Part shown: positions 53,266-63,309 of the stretch, in pieces
Layout of the letters: each line of letters starts with the position of its first letter
How positions within the stretch are numbered: position 1 is the first letter of the stretch
DNA from: Alphaproteobacteria bacterium
GTDB lineage: Bacteria; Pseudomonadota; Alphaproteobacteria; CACIAM-22H2
Length of the DNA: 64,000 bases
Assembly: GCA_017308135.1 (NCBI GenBank)
Contig: JAFKFM010000011.1
Location: forward strand, 310,001 to 374,000
Direction of reading: 5' to 3'
Made by a program: the position numbers and the translations under genes
The notes under the pieces: model-generated
Told to the model about the DNA's origin: nothing
Databases searched by the model: none
What the model saw: only the letters and a program-made list of their open reading frames with translations

Positions 53266-54219
53266 ATGAAGGCGGTCGTCACAGGCGGGACGGGTATGCT
53301 CGGCAAGAAGCTGGGCAAGGCGCTGCTGGCGCGTTCCGAGATCACGAAGATCGTGCTGTTCGACGTGGTCGATCCGGGCGATACGCCCAAGGACCCGCGC
53401 ATCGAAATCGTCGTCGGCGAAGTCTTCGATCCCGCCACGATCGCCAAGCTGATCACGCCGGATACGGGCGCCATCTTCCATCTCGCGGGCGTCGTCAGCG
53501 CCGGGGCGGAGCGCGATTTCGATCTGGGCTACCGCGTCAATCTCGACGGGACGCGCGTCGTGCTCGAAGCCGCGCGCAAATTGCCCAAGCCCGCCAAACT
53601 CGTCTTCGCCTCGTCGCTGGCCACCTATGGCGGCGATCTGCCGGAGATCATTCCCGACGATTTCCGCCTGACGCCGCAAACCTCCTACGGCATCCAGAAG
53701 GCGATGGGCGAAATGCTCGTGGCCGACTACACGCGCAAGGGCTATCTCGACGGCCGCTCGCTGCGCCTGCCGACGATCGTCGTGCGCCCCGGCAAACCCA
53801 ATCTCGCCGCATCGACCTTCGCGTCGTCGATCATTCGCGAACCGCTTGCCGGCCAGAAAGCCGTGTGCCCGGTTTCGGCCGATGCGTGGATGCCGCTGCT
53901 GTCGCCGCGCCGCTGCATCGAAGCGTTCCTGCGCGCCTACGATCTGCCGTCGTCGGAGTGGGGCTGGAATCGTTCGTTGATGCTGCCCTCGCTCGACGTC
54001 ACGGTCGGCGAGATGGCCGCAGGACTGAAGCGCCATTCCGGCGCCAAGGCCTTCGACCTGATCGAATGGAAGCAGGACGAGATGATCGCCAAGATCGTCG
54101 CGGGCTGGCCCAAGCGCCTCGATTCCAAGCGCGCGCGCAAGATGGGCTTCCAATCCGATACGTCGATGGACGAATTGATCCGCAACTATGTCGAAGACGA
54201 CATGCCGAAAGCCGCCTGA
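53266..54219 (+). CDS. denD: NAD-dependent epimerase/dehydratase, D-erythronate dehydrogenase-like
   Basis: Extended SDR of 317 residues. The NAD loop is TGGTGMLGKKLGKALL (7-22), the active Tyr-x3-Lys is in TSYGIQKAMGE, and LRLPTIVVRPGKPN with STFASSIIREPL is characteristic of the DenD branch. DenD enzymes oxidise D-erythronate at C2 in sugar-acid catabolism. The start follows GGGAGGAG. Its stop overlaps the permease start by one base. The partners DenK, DenC and DenI (OtnK/OtnC/OtnI) are not adjacent. Confidence 0.8.
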   Translation: MKAVVTGGTGMLGKKLGKALLARSEITKIVLFDVVDPGDTPKDPRIEIVVGEVFDPATIAKLITPDTGAIFHLAGVVSAGAERDFDLGYRVNLDGTRVVLEAARKLPKPAKLVFASSLATYGGDLPEIIPDDFRLTPQTSYGIQKAMGEMLVADYTRKGYLDGRSLRLPTIVVRPGKPNLAASTFASSIIREPLAGQKAVCPVSADAWMPLLSPRRCIEAFLRAYDLPSSEWGWNRSLMLPSLDVTVGEMAAGLKRHSGAKAFDLIEWKQDEMIAKIVAGWPKRLDSKRARKMGFQSDTSMDELIRNYVEDDMPKAA

Positions 54220-56417
54220 TGCGTAGACTCGTTGCCGGCTGGTCGGCCGCCGCCCTGACCGCCTTCCTGTTCCTGCCCTGGCAAGCGATCGAAGATGGTT
54301 TCTTCGGTTTCGGCTGGATCCAGGATTATCCCGACGATCGCACCGCCAGCGCGTTGTTCTACGCGCTGGCCTTCGATCGCCCGTGGCTGTGGGGCGTGTT
54401 GCCCTTCGTGGCGCTGGGCCTGCTGGCGCTCGCCTTTCCGCGCGAAGATCGCCGCTTCGGCCAGACGCTGGTCTTCGCCGGTCTCGGCGGGCTCGGCTAC
54501 ACGTTCTTGCAAGGCTTCGCGATCGGCATCACCGGCCTGCAATGGACCTGGCTTGCCCCGCTGATCGGCGCGATCGAAACGTCGCAATACGGTTTCGGCT
54601 GGGGCGCCACGATCATTCTGTTCGCCTTCCTGATGATGACTTCGCTGGGCGTGGCGGCGCTGGGCTATTTCCGCGGCGACGCCTTCATCGCGGGCTCGGT
54701 CATCGTGTCGACGGCGCTGATCCTCGCCTTCGTGTTCTTCCCCATCGCCACGATGCTGGCGGGGGCGGTCACGGACGAACACGGCAATCTGGCGCTGGAG
54801 CTGTTCTGGCGACGCTTCTTCGCCGACGACATCTGGGAACTCAACTGCCTTGTCGGCGGCCCGCGCTGCGGCGTGGTGTTCAACACCGTGCTGCTGGGCG
54901 TGCTGACCGGCGCCCTTTCCACGTTGATGGGCCTTGCCTTCGCGCTGGTCGTGGTGCGCACCGGCCTGCCGTGGCGCAAAGGCCTGCGCGCGCTGACCAT
55001 CCTGCCGATCATCACGCCGCCTTTCGTGATTTCGCTCGCCATCATCGTGCTGTTCGGGCGCACGGGCATCGTCACGTGGTTCCTGGAAGTCGCGTTCGGC
55101 ATTCCGCCGTCGCGCTGGATCTACGGTCTGCCGGGCGTGCTGATCTCGCAGCTTCTGTCGCAGATCCCGGTCGCGTTCCTGGTGATGATCGGCGTGGTCG
55201 AAGCGATCAGCCCGTCGCTGGAGGAAGCCTCGCAAACGCTGGGTGCGTCGCGCTGGCAGACCTTCCGCACGGTCACGTGGCCGCTGCTGCGCCCGGGTCT
55301 CGCCGCCGCCTTCCTGCTCGGCTTCGTCGAAAGCCTCGCCGATTTCGGAAACCCGCTGGTCCTCGGCGGCAATTTCGACGTGCTGTCGACCAAGATCTTC
55401 TTTGCCATCGTCGGCGCGCAGCACGATCCCGGCCGCGCCGCCGTCTTGGCGATATTGCTATTGATCATGACGCTGGGCGCCTTCTGGATTCAGATGCGCT
55501 GGCTCGGCAAGCAAAGCTACGTGACCGTCACCGGCAAGGGCGATTCGGGCCTGTCGGCGGAATTGCCGCGCAAGCTGAAGCGCGTGCTTTACTGGACGAC
55601 GATCCCGTGGGCGGCCTTCACGCTGGTCACCTACGCGATCGTAATCTTCGGCGGCTTCGTGCGCGATATCGGCCGTTTCGATCTGGAATTCACGTGGCGC
55701 CATTATCTCGACGCGTTCCGCGTGGAGCTGACCGAGCGCGGCATGTTCTTCTCGGGCTCCGCGTGGGATTCGCTCATCACCACGATCCAGGTCTCGGCGA
55801 TTTCGGCCCCGCTCACCGGCATCATGGGTTTGCTCGTCGCCTATATTCTGGCGCGCACGAAATTCGCGGGTCAGCGCACCTTCGAATTCCTGACCATGCT
55901 GTCCTTCGCCATTCCGGGCACGGTCGTGGGCGTGTCGTATATCGTCGCGTTCAACGTGCCGCCGCTGGAACTGACGGGGACGGGCCTCATCCTCGTCATC
56001 TGCTTCGTGTTCCGCAACATGCCGGTGGGCGTGCGCGCGGGCATGGCGGCCTTGTCGCAGATCGACAAAAGCCTCGACGAAGCCTCGCTGACGCTGGGCG
56101 CCCGCACCGCCACCACGGTGCGCCGCGTCGTAATGCCGCTGCTGCGGCCCGCGATCGTGGCCACGCTGGTGTTCAGCTTCGTGCACGCGATGACGGCCGT
56201 TTCGGCCGTGATCTTCCTGGTGAGCGCGCGGCACAACATGGCGACCGCCTATATCGTCGGCCGGGTGGAGGCGGGCGAATTCGCGCTCGCCATCGCCTAT
56301 TCGACGGTACTGATCGGCGTGATGGCGCTGGCGATCGCGATCATTCAACTCGGCGTCGGACGCCGGCAGCTCGGACGGCGCGGCCAACAAACGGCCGCCG
56401 CCCTCGGCGGACATTGA
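54219..56417 (+). CDS. Ferric/thiamine-type ABC double permease (FbpB-like)
   Basis: Fused permease of 732 residues with two BPD_transp_1 halves, each with the EAA loop: EEASQTLGASRWQTFRTVTWPLLRPG in the first (about residue 340) and EASLTLGARTATTVRRVVMPLLRP in the second (about 620). An N-terminal extension of about 200 residues adds several helices (LWGVLPFVALGLLALAF region), more than in FbpB. ATG 54219 overlaps the denD stop. It works with the ATPase that follows. No binding-protein gene lies beside them. Confidence 0.9.
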   Translation: MRRLVAGWSAAALTAFLFLPWQAIEDGFFGFGWIQDYPDDRTASALFYALAFDRPWLWGVLPFVALGLLALAFPREDRRFGQTLVFAGLGGLGYTFLQGFAIGITGLQWTWLAPLIGAIETSQYGFGWGATIILFAFLMMTSLGVAALGYFRGDAFIAGSVIVSTALILAFVFFPIATMLAGAVTDEHGNLALELFWRRFFADDIWELNCLVGGPRCGVVFNTVLLGVLTGALSTLMGLAFALVVVRTGLPWRKGLRALTILPIITPPFVISLAIIVLFGRTGIVTWFLEVAFGIPPSRWIYGLPGVLISQLLSQIPVAFLVMIGVVEAISPSLEEASQTLGASRWQTFRTVTWPLLRPGLAAAFLLGFVESLADFGNPLVLGGNFDVLSTKIFFAIVGAQHDPGRAAVLAILLLIMTLGAFWIQMRWLGKQSYVTVTGKGDSGLSAELPRKLKRVLYWTTIPWAAFTLVTYAIVIFGGFVRDIGRFDLEFTWRHYLDAFRVELTERGMFFSGSAWDSLITTIQVSAISAPLTGIMGLLVAYILARTKFAGQRTFEFLTMLSFAIPGTVVGVSYIVAFNVPPLELTGTGLILVICFVFRNMPVGVRAGMAALSQIDKSLDEASLTLGARTATTVRRVVMPLLRPAIVATLVFSFVHAMTAVSAVIFLVSARHNMATAYIVGRVEAGEFALAIAYSTVLIGVMALAIAIIQLGVGRRQLGRRGQQTAAALGGH

Positions 56418-56433
56418 GGAATAGGGACGGACG

Positions 56434-57516
56434 ATGACGAAATCCACGACCAAGAAGGGCCCGGCCTCGGTCGAGTTCCGCAACGTGACCAAGCGCTACG
56501 GCACGGTCGCGGCGGTCGGCGGCGTGTCCTTCACCATCGAACCCGGCACGCTGGTCACGCTGCTTGGGCCCTCGGGCTGCGGCAAGACGACGACGTTGCG
56601 CCTGATCGCGGGGCTTGAAATCGCCAGCGAAGGCCAAATCCTGATCGCGGGCGAGGACGTGACGAATTTGTCCGCCGCCGATCGCGACGTGTCGATGGTG
56701 TTCCAATCCTACGCGCTGTTCCCGCATATGAACGTGCTGGACAACGTCGCCTACGGGCCGACGGTCGCGGGGCAGAAGAAATCCGACGCCTACGATCTCG
56801 CGCGCCAGAAACTCGCGCTGGTCGGCCTCAAGGATTACGATTTGCGCCTGCCGTCGGAATTGTCGGGCGGCCAGCAGCAGCGCGTGGCCGTCGCCCGCGC
56901 GCTGACGATGGAACCGCAGGTGCTGCTGTTCGACGAGCCGCTCTCCAACCTCGATGCCAAGCTCCGCCGCCGCGTGCGCGAAGATATCCGCGATCTGCAG
57001 CGCGATCTGAACCTGACCGTCGCTTACGTGACGCACGACCAGCAGGAAGCCTTGGCCGTGTCGGACCGCGTGATCGTCATGTCCAACGCGCGTATCGCCC
57101 AGATGGGCGCGCCGCGCGAATTGTACGAAGCGCCGGCCAGCCTGTTCGTGGCCGATTTCATGGGCGATTCGAATCTGATCGACGCGACGGTCGAACGCGT
57201 GTCGGGCGATCAGGCGCTGGTGAAGATCGGCGTCACGTCGCTGGAATTGCCGTCGCGCGGCACCAAGCCCGGCCCGTGCAAGGTCTCGATCCGCCCGGAA
57301 TCGCTGAGCGTGACGGCGTCGGTCCCGCAAGGCCCGGCGATCCCCGGCACGATCCGCAAGGCCGCGTATCTCGGCACGCATATGGAATACACGCTGGCGG
57401 CCGAGATCGGCGAATTGTTCGTCGTCGATCGCGACGTGGCGAACCCCAAGCCCGTGGGGTCGACCGCCTATCTCGCACTCGCCCGCACGGGTGTTTCGAT
57501 CGTGCCGAGCACCTAA
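56434..57516 (+). CDS. ABC transporter ATPase (FbpC/PotA type) with TOBE domain
   Basis: ATPase of 360 residues with Walker A GPSGCGKTT (near 47-55), signature LSGGQQQRVAVARAL, Walker B FDEPLSNLDAKLRR, and the H-loop THDQQEA. A C-terminal TOBE-like domain (about 270-355) would sense substrate or regulator. It is 16 bases after its permease gene. The class serves iron, polyamine, spermidine or sugar-phosphate import. Stop TAA is directly beside the stop of the convergent SDR gene. Confidence 0.93.
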   Translation: MTKSTTKKGPASVEFRNVTKRYGTVAAVGGVSFTIEPGTLVTLLGPSGCGKTTTLRLIAGLEIASEGQILIAGEDVTNLSAADRDVSMVFQSYALFPHMNVLDNVAYGPTVAGQKKSDAYDLARQKLALVGLKDYDLRLPSELSGGQQQRVAVARALTMEPQVLLFDEPLSNLDAKLRRRVREDIRDLQRDLNLTVAYVTHDQQEALAVSDRVIVMSNARIAQMGAPRELYEAPASLFVADFMGDSNLIDATVERVSGDQALVKIGVTSLELPSRGTKPGPCKVSIRPESLSVTASVPQGPAIPGTIRKAAYLGTHMEYTLAAEIGELFVVDRDVANPKPVGSTAYLALARTGVSIVPST

Positions 57517-58272
57517 TCAGAACGCGACGGAGGTTCCGCCGTCGACGATCAGCACCGTGCCGGTGACGTAGCTGCCGGCGGGCGAGCACAGCAATAGCGC
57601 CGGCCCGGCGAGTTCCTCGGGCATGCCCCAGCGGCCGATGGGGGCCCGCGCTTCGACCTGGGCGCGGAACGCGTCGGTCTGGTGCAGGCCCTTGGTCAAA
57701 TCGGTCACGAAGAATCCGGGCGCGATGCCGTTGACCAGCACGCCATGCGGGGCCAACTCGATCGCCATCGCGCGAACGAGGCCTTCCAGCCCCGTCTTGG
57801 CCGAGGCATAGGCCGCTTGTTGCGGGCGCACGGACCGCGCCATCAGCGACGTGGTGTAAAGGATGCGGCCCCATTTGTTGGGCACCATGCGCCGTGCCGC
57901 TTCGCGCCCCAGCACGAAACCCGCGCGCAAATGCGAACCCAAGATCGCGTCGAAATCCGACGTCGGATAGTCGAGCAACGGCTTGCGTATCGCCGAGCCC
58001 GCGTTCGAGATGAGGATATCCAGGCGCCCGTGCTTGGCGACGATCCGGTCGAGCGCGGCGATCGCCGCCGCCTCGTCCGTCACGTCGAAGGCTTCGGCGT
58101 CGCCGCCGATCTTGTCCGCCGCCGCTTTCGTTTCCGCCGCGTTGCGCGCGGCCAGCACGACCTTGGCGCCGGCTCCCGCCAAAGCCGTCGCCATCGCGTA
58201 GCCGATACCGCGCGAGCCGCCGGTGACGAGCGCCACGCGGCCCTTAAGATCGAACATTTGGGCGGGAGTCAT
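57517..58272 (-). CDS. SDR-family oxidoreductase
   Basis: Classical short-chain dehydrogenase of 251 residues. LKGRVALVTGGSRGIGYAMA holds the Gly-rich NAD(P) loop, DILISNAG follows, and the catalytic Tyr and Lys are in AAYASAKTGLEGL. IAPGFFVTDLTKGL and TVLIVDGG end it. The start MTPAQMFDLKG fits the family. It is 17 bases after the exported hydrolase gene on the same strand, so they are probably made together. Substrate unknown; gluconate 5-dehydrogenase-like members are the nearest I can suggest. Confidence 0.88.
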   Translation of the reverse strand: MTPAQMFDLKGRVALVTGGSRGIGYAMATALAGAGAKVVLAARNAAETKAAADKIGGDAEAFDVTDEAAAIAALDRIVAKHGRLDILISNAGSAIRKPLLDYPTSDFDAILGSHLRAGFVLGREAARRMVPNKWGRILYTTSLMARSVRPQQAAYASAKTGLEGLVRAMAIELAPHGVLVNGIAPGFFVTDLTKGLHQTDAFRAQVEARAPIGRWGMPEELAGPALLLCSPAGSYVTGTVLIVDGGTSVAF

Positions 58273-58289
58273 GTTTCCATCCTTCGTTT

Positions 58290-59477
58290 TTATTCGTCGA
58301 GAAACGCTTTGAGTTTGTCGGCGACGCGCGTCAAGGACAGCACGCCGTCCAAATGGCCGCCATTGCCGGGAATAGCGACGAGGTCCGCCTGCTTGCCCTG
58401 GCGCTTCAGGATATCGACGGCCTTCTGCGCGTAGCCGGGCAGCAGCAGCAAATCGCTTTCGGCGGGAATGAAGAGCGCCCGCGCTTTGATGCGGCCGAGC
58501 CCTTCCTCCAGATTGTTCTGGTGGCCGGTTACGAACAGCTGGTTCGCGCGCACCAGATAGACGAAATGGTTGGCGTCCGACACGCGGGCACGGGCGAGCG
58601 ACACTTGGTCGAGCGTGGCGTCGATCGCGAAGCGGTTGTCCCACGACGCGAGCGGGTTCTTGGTCGTTTCCGCCCAGCGTCGCCCGAAGGTCGCGTCGGC
58701 CCAGCCATGGGCGCGCGCGTCGATCGTCACCATCTTCAACGCGAGGGCGAGTCCGTTGGTCGGTTCCGGCCCGCCATACCAATCGCCGTTGTTGAAATTG
58801 GGATCGAGCAGGATGGGCTGCGCCCAAACCGCCAACCGCGCGATCGTATAGGCGTCGGCTTCGCCCACCCCGATCACCGGCACGACGCGTTTGACGAAAT
58901 CGGGGAAGGCGGCGGCCCATTCCAGCGCCTGCATCGAGCCCATCGACGCGCCCACGGCGGCGTGGACGGATGTGACGCCGAGGGAGTCGAGCAGCGCCTT
59001 TTGCACGTTCACGAAGTCGCGCATCGTCACGATGGGAAAGCGCAGGCCATAGGGCTTGCCGGTCGAAGGATCGATCGAGGCGGGGCCGGTCGTCACCGTC
59101 GTGCCGTCGCGCGTGTTGAGATTGACCAGCGAGTCGGCCGAGACGACGAAATACTTGTCGGTATCGATCGCCTTGCCCGGCCCGATGATCGCATCCCAAT
59201 AGCCGGGCGCGGGCTGGTCCGACCGGTAGCGCCCGGCGGCGTTGGAATTGCCGGAGAAGAAATGCGGCACGATCACCACGTTGTCGCGCGCGGCGTTGAG
59301 GCGCCCGTAGCTTTCCCAGCCGATTTTCACATCGGGGATCGTGGCGCCGCCGACGGTCGTGTAGCTCGGCAGTGCGAAAACCTTCTTCTCGACGATGCCG
59401 ACGCCGCGATCCTGCGCGTGCAGAGGGGCGGCGAACAGCAAAGCTGCGACGGCCGCGAGGGCGATCCGGATTCGCAT
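58290..59477 (-). CDS. Exported alpha/beta hydrolase, MetX (homoserine acyltransferase)-like
   Basis: Protein of 395 residues with a clear Sec signal peptide (1-21, LLFAAPLHA) and then a MetX-like fold. PHFFSGNSNAAGRY replaces the usual HALTGDSH strand. The nucleophile Ser178 lies in GASMGSMQALEWA, and the acid and His are seen in PAESDLLLLP and GNGGHLDGVLS. True MetX acts in the cytoplasm, so a secreted form is not the methionine enzyme and is more likely a periplasmic hydrolase or acyltransferase of unknown substrate. It is followed by an SDR gene. Confidence 0.85.
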   Translation of the reverse strand: MRIRIALAAVAALLFAAPLHAQDRGVGIVEKKVFALPSYTTVGGATIPDVKIGWESYGRLNAARDNVVIVPHFFSGNSNAAGRYRSDQPAPGYWDAIIGPGKAIDTDKYFVVSADSLVNLNTRDGTTVTTGPASIDPSTGKPYGLRFPIVTMRDFVNVQKALLDSLGVTSVHAAVGASMGSMQALEWAAAFPDFVKRVVPVIGVGEADAYTIARLAVWAQPILLDPNFNNGDWYGGPEPTNGLALALKMVTIDARAHGWADATFGRRWAETTKNPLASWDNRFAIDATLDQVSLARARVSDANHFVYLVRANQLFVTGHQNNLEEGLGRIKARALFIPAESDLLLLPGYAQKAVDILKRQGKQADLVAIPGNGGHLDGVLSLTRVADKLKAFLDE

Positions 59478-59508
59478 GAGTTTTCTCCCCGTATTCGCCC
59501 GACTTTAG

Positions 59509-60330
<822 letters not shown>

Positions 60331-61086
60331 CTAATACGTGCTGCGCCCGCCGGTGATGTCGAAAACGGCACCGGTCGAGAAGGAGCAGAGCGGCGAGGAC
60401 AGCCAGAGCACGAGGGACGCGATTTCGTCGACTTGGACGAAACGGCCCATCGGGATCTTGCTCAGCATGTATTCGACATGCGCCTCGGTCATCTGCTTAA
60501 GGATGTCGGTTTCGGCGACGGCGGGCGTCACGCAATTCACCAGCACGTTCGACTTGGCGAGTTCCTTGCCGAGCGATTTGGTGAGGCCGATCAAGCCCGC
60601 CTTCGCGGCCGAATAGGCCGGCGCGTTCGGGTTGCCTTCCTTGCCGGCGACCGAGGCGACGTTGACGATGCGCCCCCAGCCGCCCTTCACGATATGCGGC
60701 ACGGTCGCGCGGCAGCACAGGAAGGGCGCGGTCAGATCGACCTCCAGCACCTTGCGCCAATCCGCGACCGGGTATTCCCAGGTCGTCGCGTTGGGGCCGG
60801 TGATGCCGGCGTTGTTGACCAGAATATCGATGCCGCCCATCGCACCCACCGACCGGTTGGTCGCGGCGGCGACGGCGTTCTCGTCGGTCAAATCGGCTTC
60901 GGCCGTGTGCACGTCGCCTTGACCCGCCAAGCGCTTCACGGCGGCATCGAGGGCCGGCGCATCGCGGTCCCACAAGGTGACGGAAGCGCCCGCCGACAAA
61001 AGCTTACCCGCGATGGCGAGGCCGATACCCCGCGCCCCGCCGGTGACGATCGCGCGTTTTCCCGCAAGATCGATGGCAGCGCTCAT
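60331..61086 (-). CDS. SDR-family oxidoreductase downstream of an amino-acid importer
   Basis: Classical SDR of 251 residues. LAGKRAIVTGGARGIGLAIA is the NAD(P) loop, DILVNNAGITGPN follows, and the active Tyr and Lys are in PAYSAAKAGLIGLTKSLG. VTPAVAETDILKQM and AVFDITGGRSTY end it. The start is ATG 61086, after CAAGGAGAACCG-type ribosome binding bases on the minus strand. It lies 16 bases after the AapM-like permease gene, in the position where an AapP-type ATPase gene is usual. Substrate unknown. Confidence 0.87.
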   Translation of the reverse strand: MSAAIDLAGKRAIVTGGARGIGLAIAGKLLSAGASVTLWDRDAPALDAAVKRLAGQGDVHTAEADLTDENAVAAATNRSVGAMGGIDILVNNAGITGPNATTWEYPVADWRKVLEVDLTAPFLCCRATVPHIVKGGWGRIVNVASVAGKEGNPNAPAYSAAKAGLIGLTKSLGKELAKSNVLVNCVTPAVAETDILKQMTEAHVEYMLSKIPMGRFVQVDEIASLVLWLSSPLCSFSTGAVFDITGGRSTY

Positions 61087-61102
61087 GACGGTTCTCCTTG
61101 CT

Positions 61103-62146
61103 TCAGTGACTGCGTGCGGCTCCCAGCCGCCGTTCCAGCGACGCCGACCAGCGCGACATCGCGAAACACGCGAACCAGAAAATCGTGCCGGCGAAGACAT
61201 AGCCTTCGACGTTGTAGCCGACCCATTTGGGATCGGCCGACGCAGCATGCACGATGCCGAGCAGATCGAAAAGCGAGACGATCAGCACCAACGTGGTGTT
61301 CTTGGAGAGCGCGATAAATTCGTTTGCAAGGGCCGGTAACGAAATCCGCAAGGCTTGCGGCAGCACGATCAGGATCGTCGCGCGCCAATAGCCCAAGCCC
61401 ATCGCGGCGGCGGCTTCGTATTGGCCCTTGGGCACGGCCTGCAAGCCGCCGCGGATCGCTTCGGCCATATAGGCGGCGATGACGAGCGTGAGGCCGACGA
61501 CCGCGCGGATCAAGCGATCGACATTGATCGGCAGGATCAGCGGCAGCAGCAGCGAGGCGAGGAAGATCACCGCGATGATCGGCACGCCACGCCAGAATTC
61601 GATGAACGCGACCGAGATCGTGCGGATGACCGGCAGTTCCGATTGCCGGCCCAGCGCCAGCAGCACGCCCAGCGGGAAGGCGAAGATGCCGGAATAGACC
61701 GTCATGAACACGGTCAGCATCAAGCCGCCCCATTGGCGCGTCTCGACATAGGGCAAGCCGCCGAACCCGCCGAGCAGCAGCCAGAGACCGATGAAGGGAT
61801 AGACGACCAGCAGGGCCGGGATCGCGTAGCGTTTGCCGGGCAAGCGCCGCCAGCCCGCCCAGGTGCCGAAAACCACCAGCAGCGCGCCGGCGAGATCGAT
61901 TCGCCAGGTCTGGCTCGACGGATAAAGCCCGTACATGAACTGGTCGAAGCGCGCGCGGATGAACACCCAGCAAGCGCCGCCCGCGCCGCAGGCCGAGCGG
62001 TCGTCGCCCAGCCATGCGGCTTTGAAGATCGTCCAGTCGAGCAGCGGCGGGACGAAGCGCCACACGACCCAGATGCAGGCGAGCGTGATCGCCGCGTCGA
62101 CCCAGGTCGCGAATAGATTGGTGCGGATCCAGGCGAGCGCTTTCAT
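61103..62146 (-). CDS. Polar amino-acid ABC permease, AapM-like
   Basis: Permease of 347 residues of the HisM/AapM family. A long N-terminal part with four helices precedes the pore domain; the coupling motif is GGLQAVPKGQYEAAAAMGLGYWRATILIVLPQALR (from about residue 230), and ALSKNTTLVLIVSLFDLLG is the family's late mark. ATG 62146 overlaps the AapQ-like stop. It forms the pore with that protein and imports polar L-amino acids by family inference. Confidence 0.9.
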   Translation of the reverse strand: MKALAWIRTNLFATWVDAAITLACIWVVWRFVPPLLDWTIFKAAWLGDDRSACGAGGACWVFIRARFDQFMYGLYPSSQTWRIDLAGALLVVFGTWAGWRRLPGKRYAIPALLVVYPFIGLWLLLGGFGGLPYVETRQWGGLMLTVFMTVYSGIFAFPLGVLLALGRQSELPVIRTISVAFIEFWRGVPIIAVIFLASLLLPLILPINVDRLIRAVVGLTLVIAAYMAEAIRGGLQAVPKGQYEAAAAMGLGYWRATILIVLPQALRISLPALANEFIALSKNTTLVLIVSLFDLLGIVHAASADPKWVGYNVEGYVFAGTIFWFACFAMSRWSASLERRLGAARSH

Positions 62147-63309
62147 CGCGTCACCAGGGCGATGCGCGAATTGTACCAGTTCATGAACATCGACACGGCC
62201 AAGCCAGCGATCAGATAGATCGCCAGCGTGATCGCGATGATCTCGATCGCCTGGCCGGTGGCGTTGAGGGCCGAGCCCATGAACACGCTGACGATTTCCG
62301 GATAGGCGATCGCAGCCCCAAAGGACGAATTCTTCAGCAGGTTCAGATACTGGCTGGTCATCGGCGGGACCATCACGCGCAGCGCCTGGGGCACCACGAT
62401 CAAGCGCAGCGTCTGGCCGGGCGAGAGGCCGAGCGACGCGGCCGCTTCCTTCTGGCCCTTGCCGACGGCCAGGATGCCGCCGCGCACAACTTCGGCGATG
62501 AAGCCGGCGGTGTAGGTGACGAGGGCCGCGAGCAGCGCCACGAATTCCGGCACCAATACGAAGCCGCCGCGGAAATTGAAGCCGCCGCGCACCGGCACGT
62601 TCCAGCTTGTCGTCAACGCGACGACGATCGCGGCGGCGAGCGGCACGCCGACGATCAACGCGGTGCCCGCCGCCCAGATCGGGAAGGCCTTGCCGGTCGA
62701 TGCTTGGCGTTTGGCGGCCCAAACGCGCAAGGCCAGGAACAAGACGACGCCGATCGCGAACGCAATCGACACGGCGGCGAAAGGATGGCCTTCGGTCGGG
62801 GCGGGCACGTAAAGCCCGCGATTATTCAGGAAGAAGGTGTCGAAGGCGGCGAAGGAATCGCGCGGCGGCGGCAGCGCGCGAATGACGCCGAAATACCAGA
62901 AGAAGACGAACAGCAGCAGCGGGATGTTGCGCACGAACTCGACGAAGCCGGTCGCGAGGCTGCGCAGCAGGAAATTCTTCGAAAGCCGCGCGATGCCGAT
63001 CAGGAAGCCGAGGATCGTGGCGAGCGCCATCCCCAGCAGCGAGACCAGCAGCGTATTGGCCACGCCGACCCACAGCAGGTCGACGATGTTGTTCTGCGGC
63101 GTGTAGTCGACGATCTTGAAGGGAACGTCGATGCCCGACGTGCGCCAGAGGAAGTCGAAGCCGGACGCGATGCCGGCTTTGACCATATTCTCCGACGCGT
63201 TGGCGACGAAATACCAGATCGTCCCAAACATCGCGCCCGCGACCGCGGCCTGGGAGATCCAGGCGCGGACGCGGGCGTCGTAGAACCAGCGCCGAAGCGC
63301 TGGGCTCAT
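62143..63309 (-). CDS. Polar amino-acid ABC permease, AapQ-like
   Basis: Permease of 388 residues. NIPLLLFVFFWYFGV lies near the middle, and the coupling loop GGILAVGKGQKEAAASLGLSPGQTLRLIVVPQALRV is about residue 290. LNLLKNSSFGAAIAYPEIV follows as in AapQ/BztB. ATG 63309 overlaps the stop of the binding-protein gene; an upstream in-frame start at 63348 would lie within that gene. It pairs with the AapM-like protein. Confidence 0.91.
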   Translation of the reverse strand: MSPALRRWFYDARVRAWISQAAVAGAMFGTIWYFVANASENMVKAGIASGFDFLWRTSGIDVPFKIVDYTPQNNIVDLLWVGVANTLLVSLLGMALATILGFLIGIARLSKNFLLRSLATGFVEFVRNIPLLLFVFFWYFGVIRALPPPRDSFAAFDTFFLNNRGLYVPAPTEGHPFAAVSIAFAIGVVLFLALRVWAAKRQASTGKAFPIWAAGTALIVGVPLAAAIVVALTTSWNVPVRGGFNFRGGFVLVPEFVALLAALVTYTAGFIAEVVRGGILAVGKGQKEAAASLGLSPGQTLRLIVVPQALRVMVPPMTSQYLNLLKNSSFGAAIAYPEIVSVFMGSALNATGQAIEIIAITLAIYLIAGLAVSMFMNWYNSRIALVTR

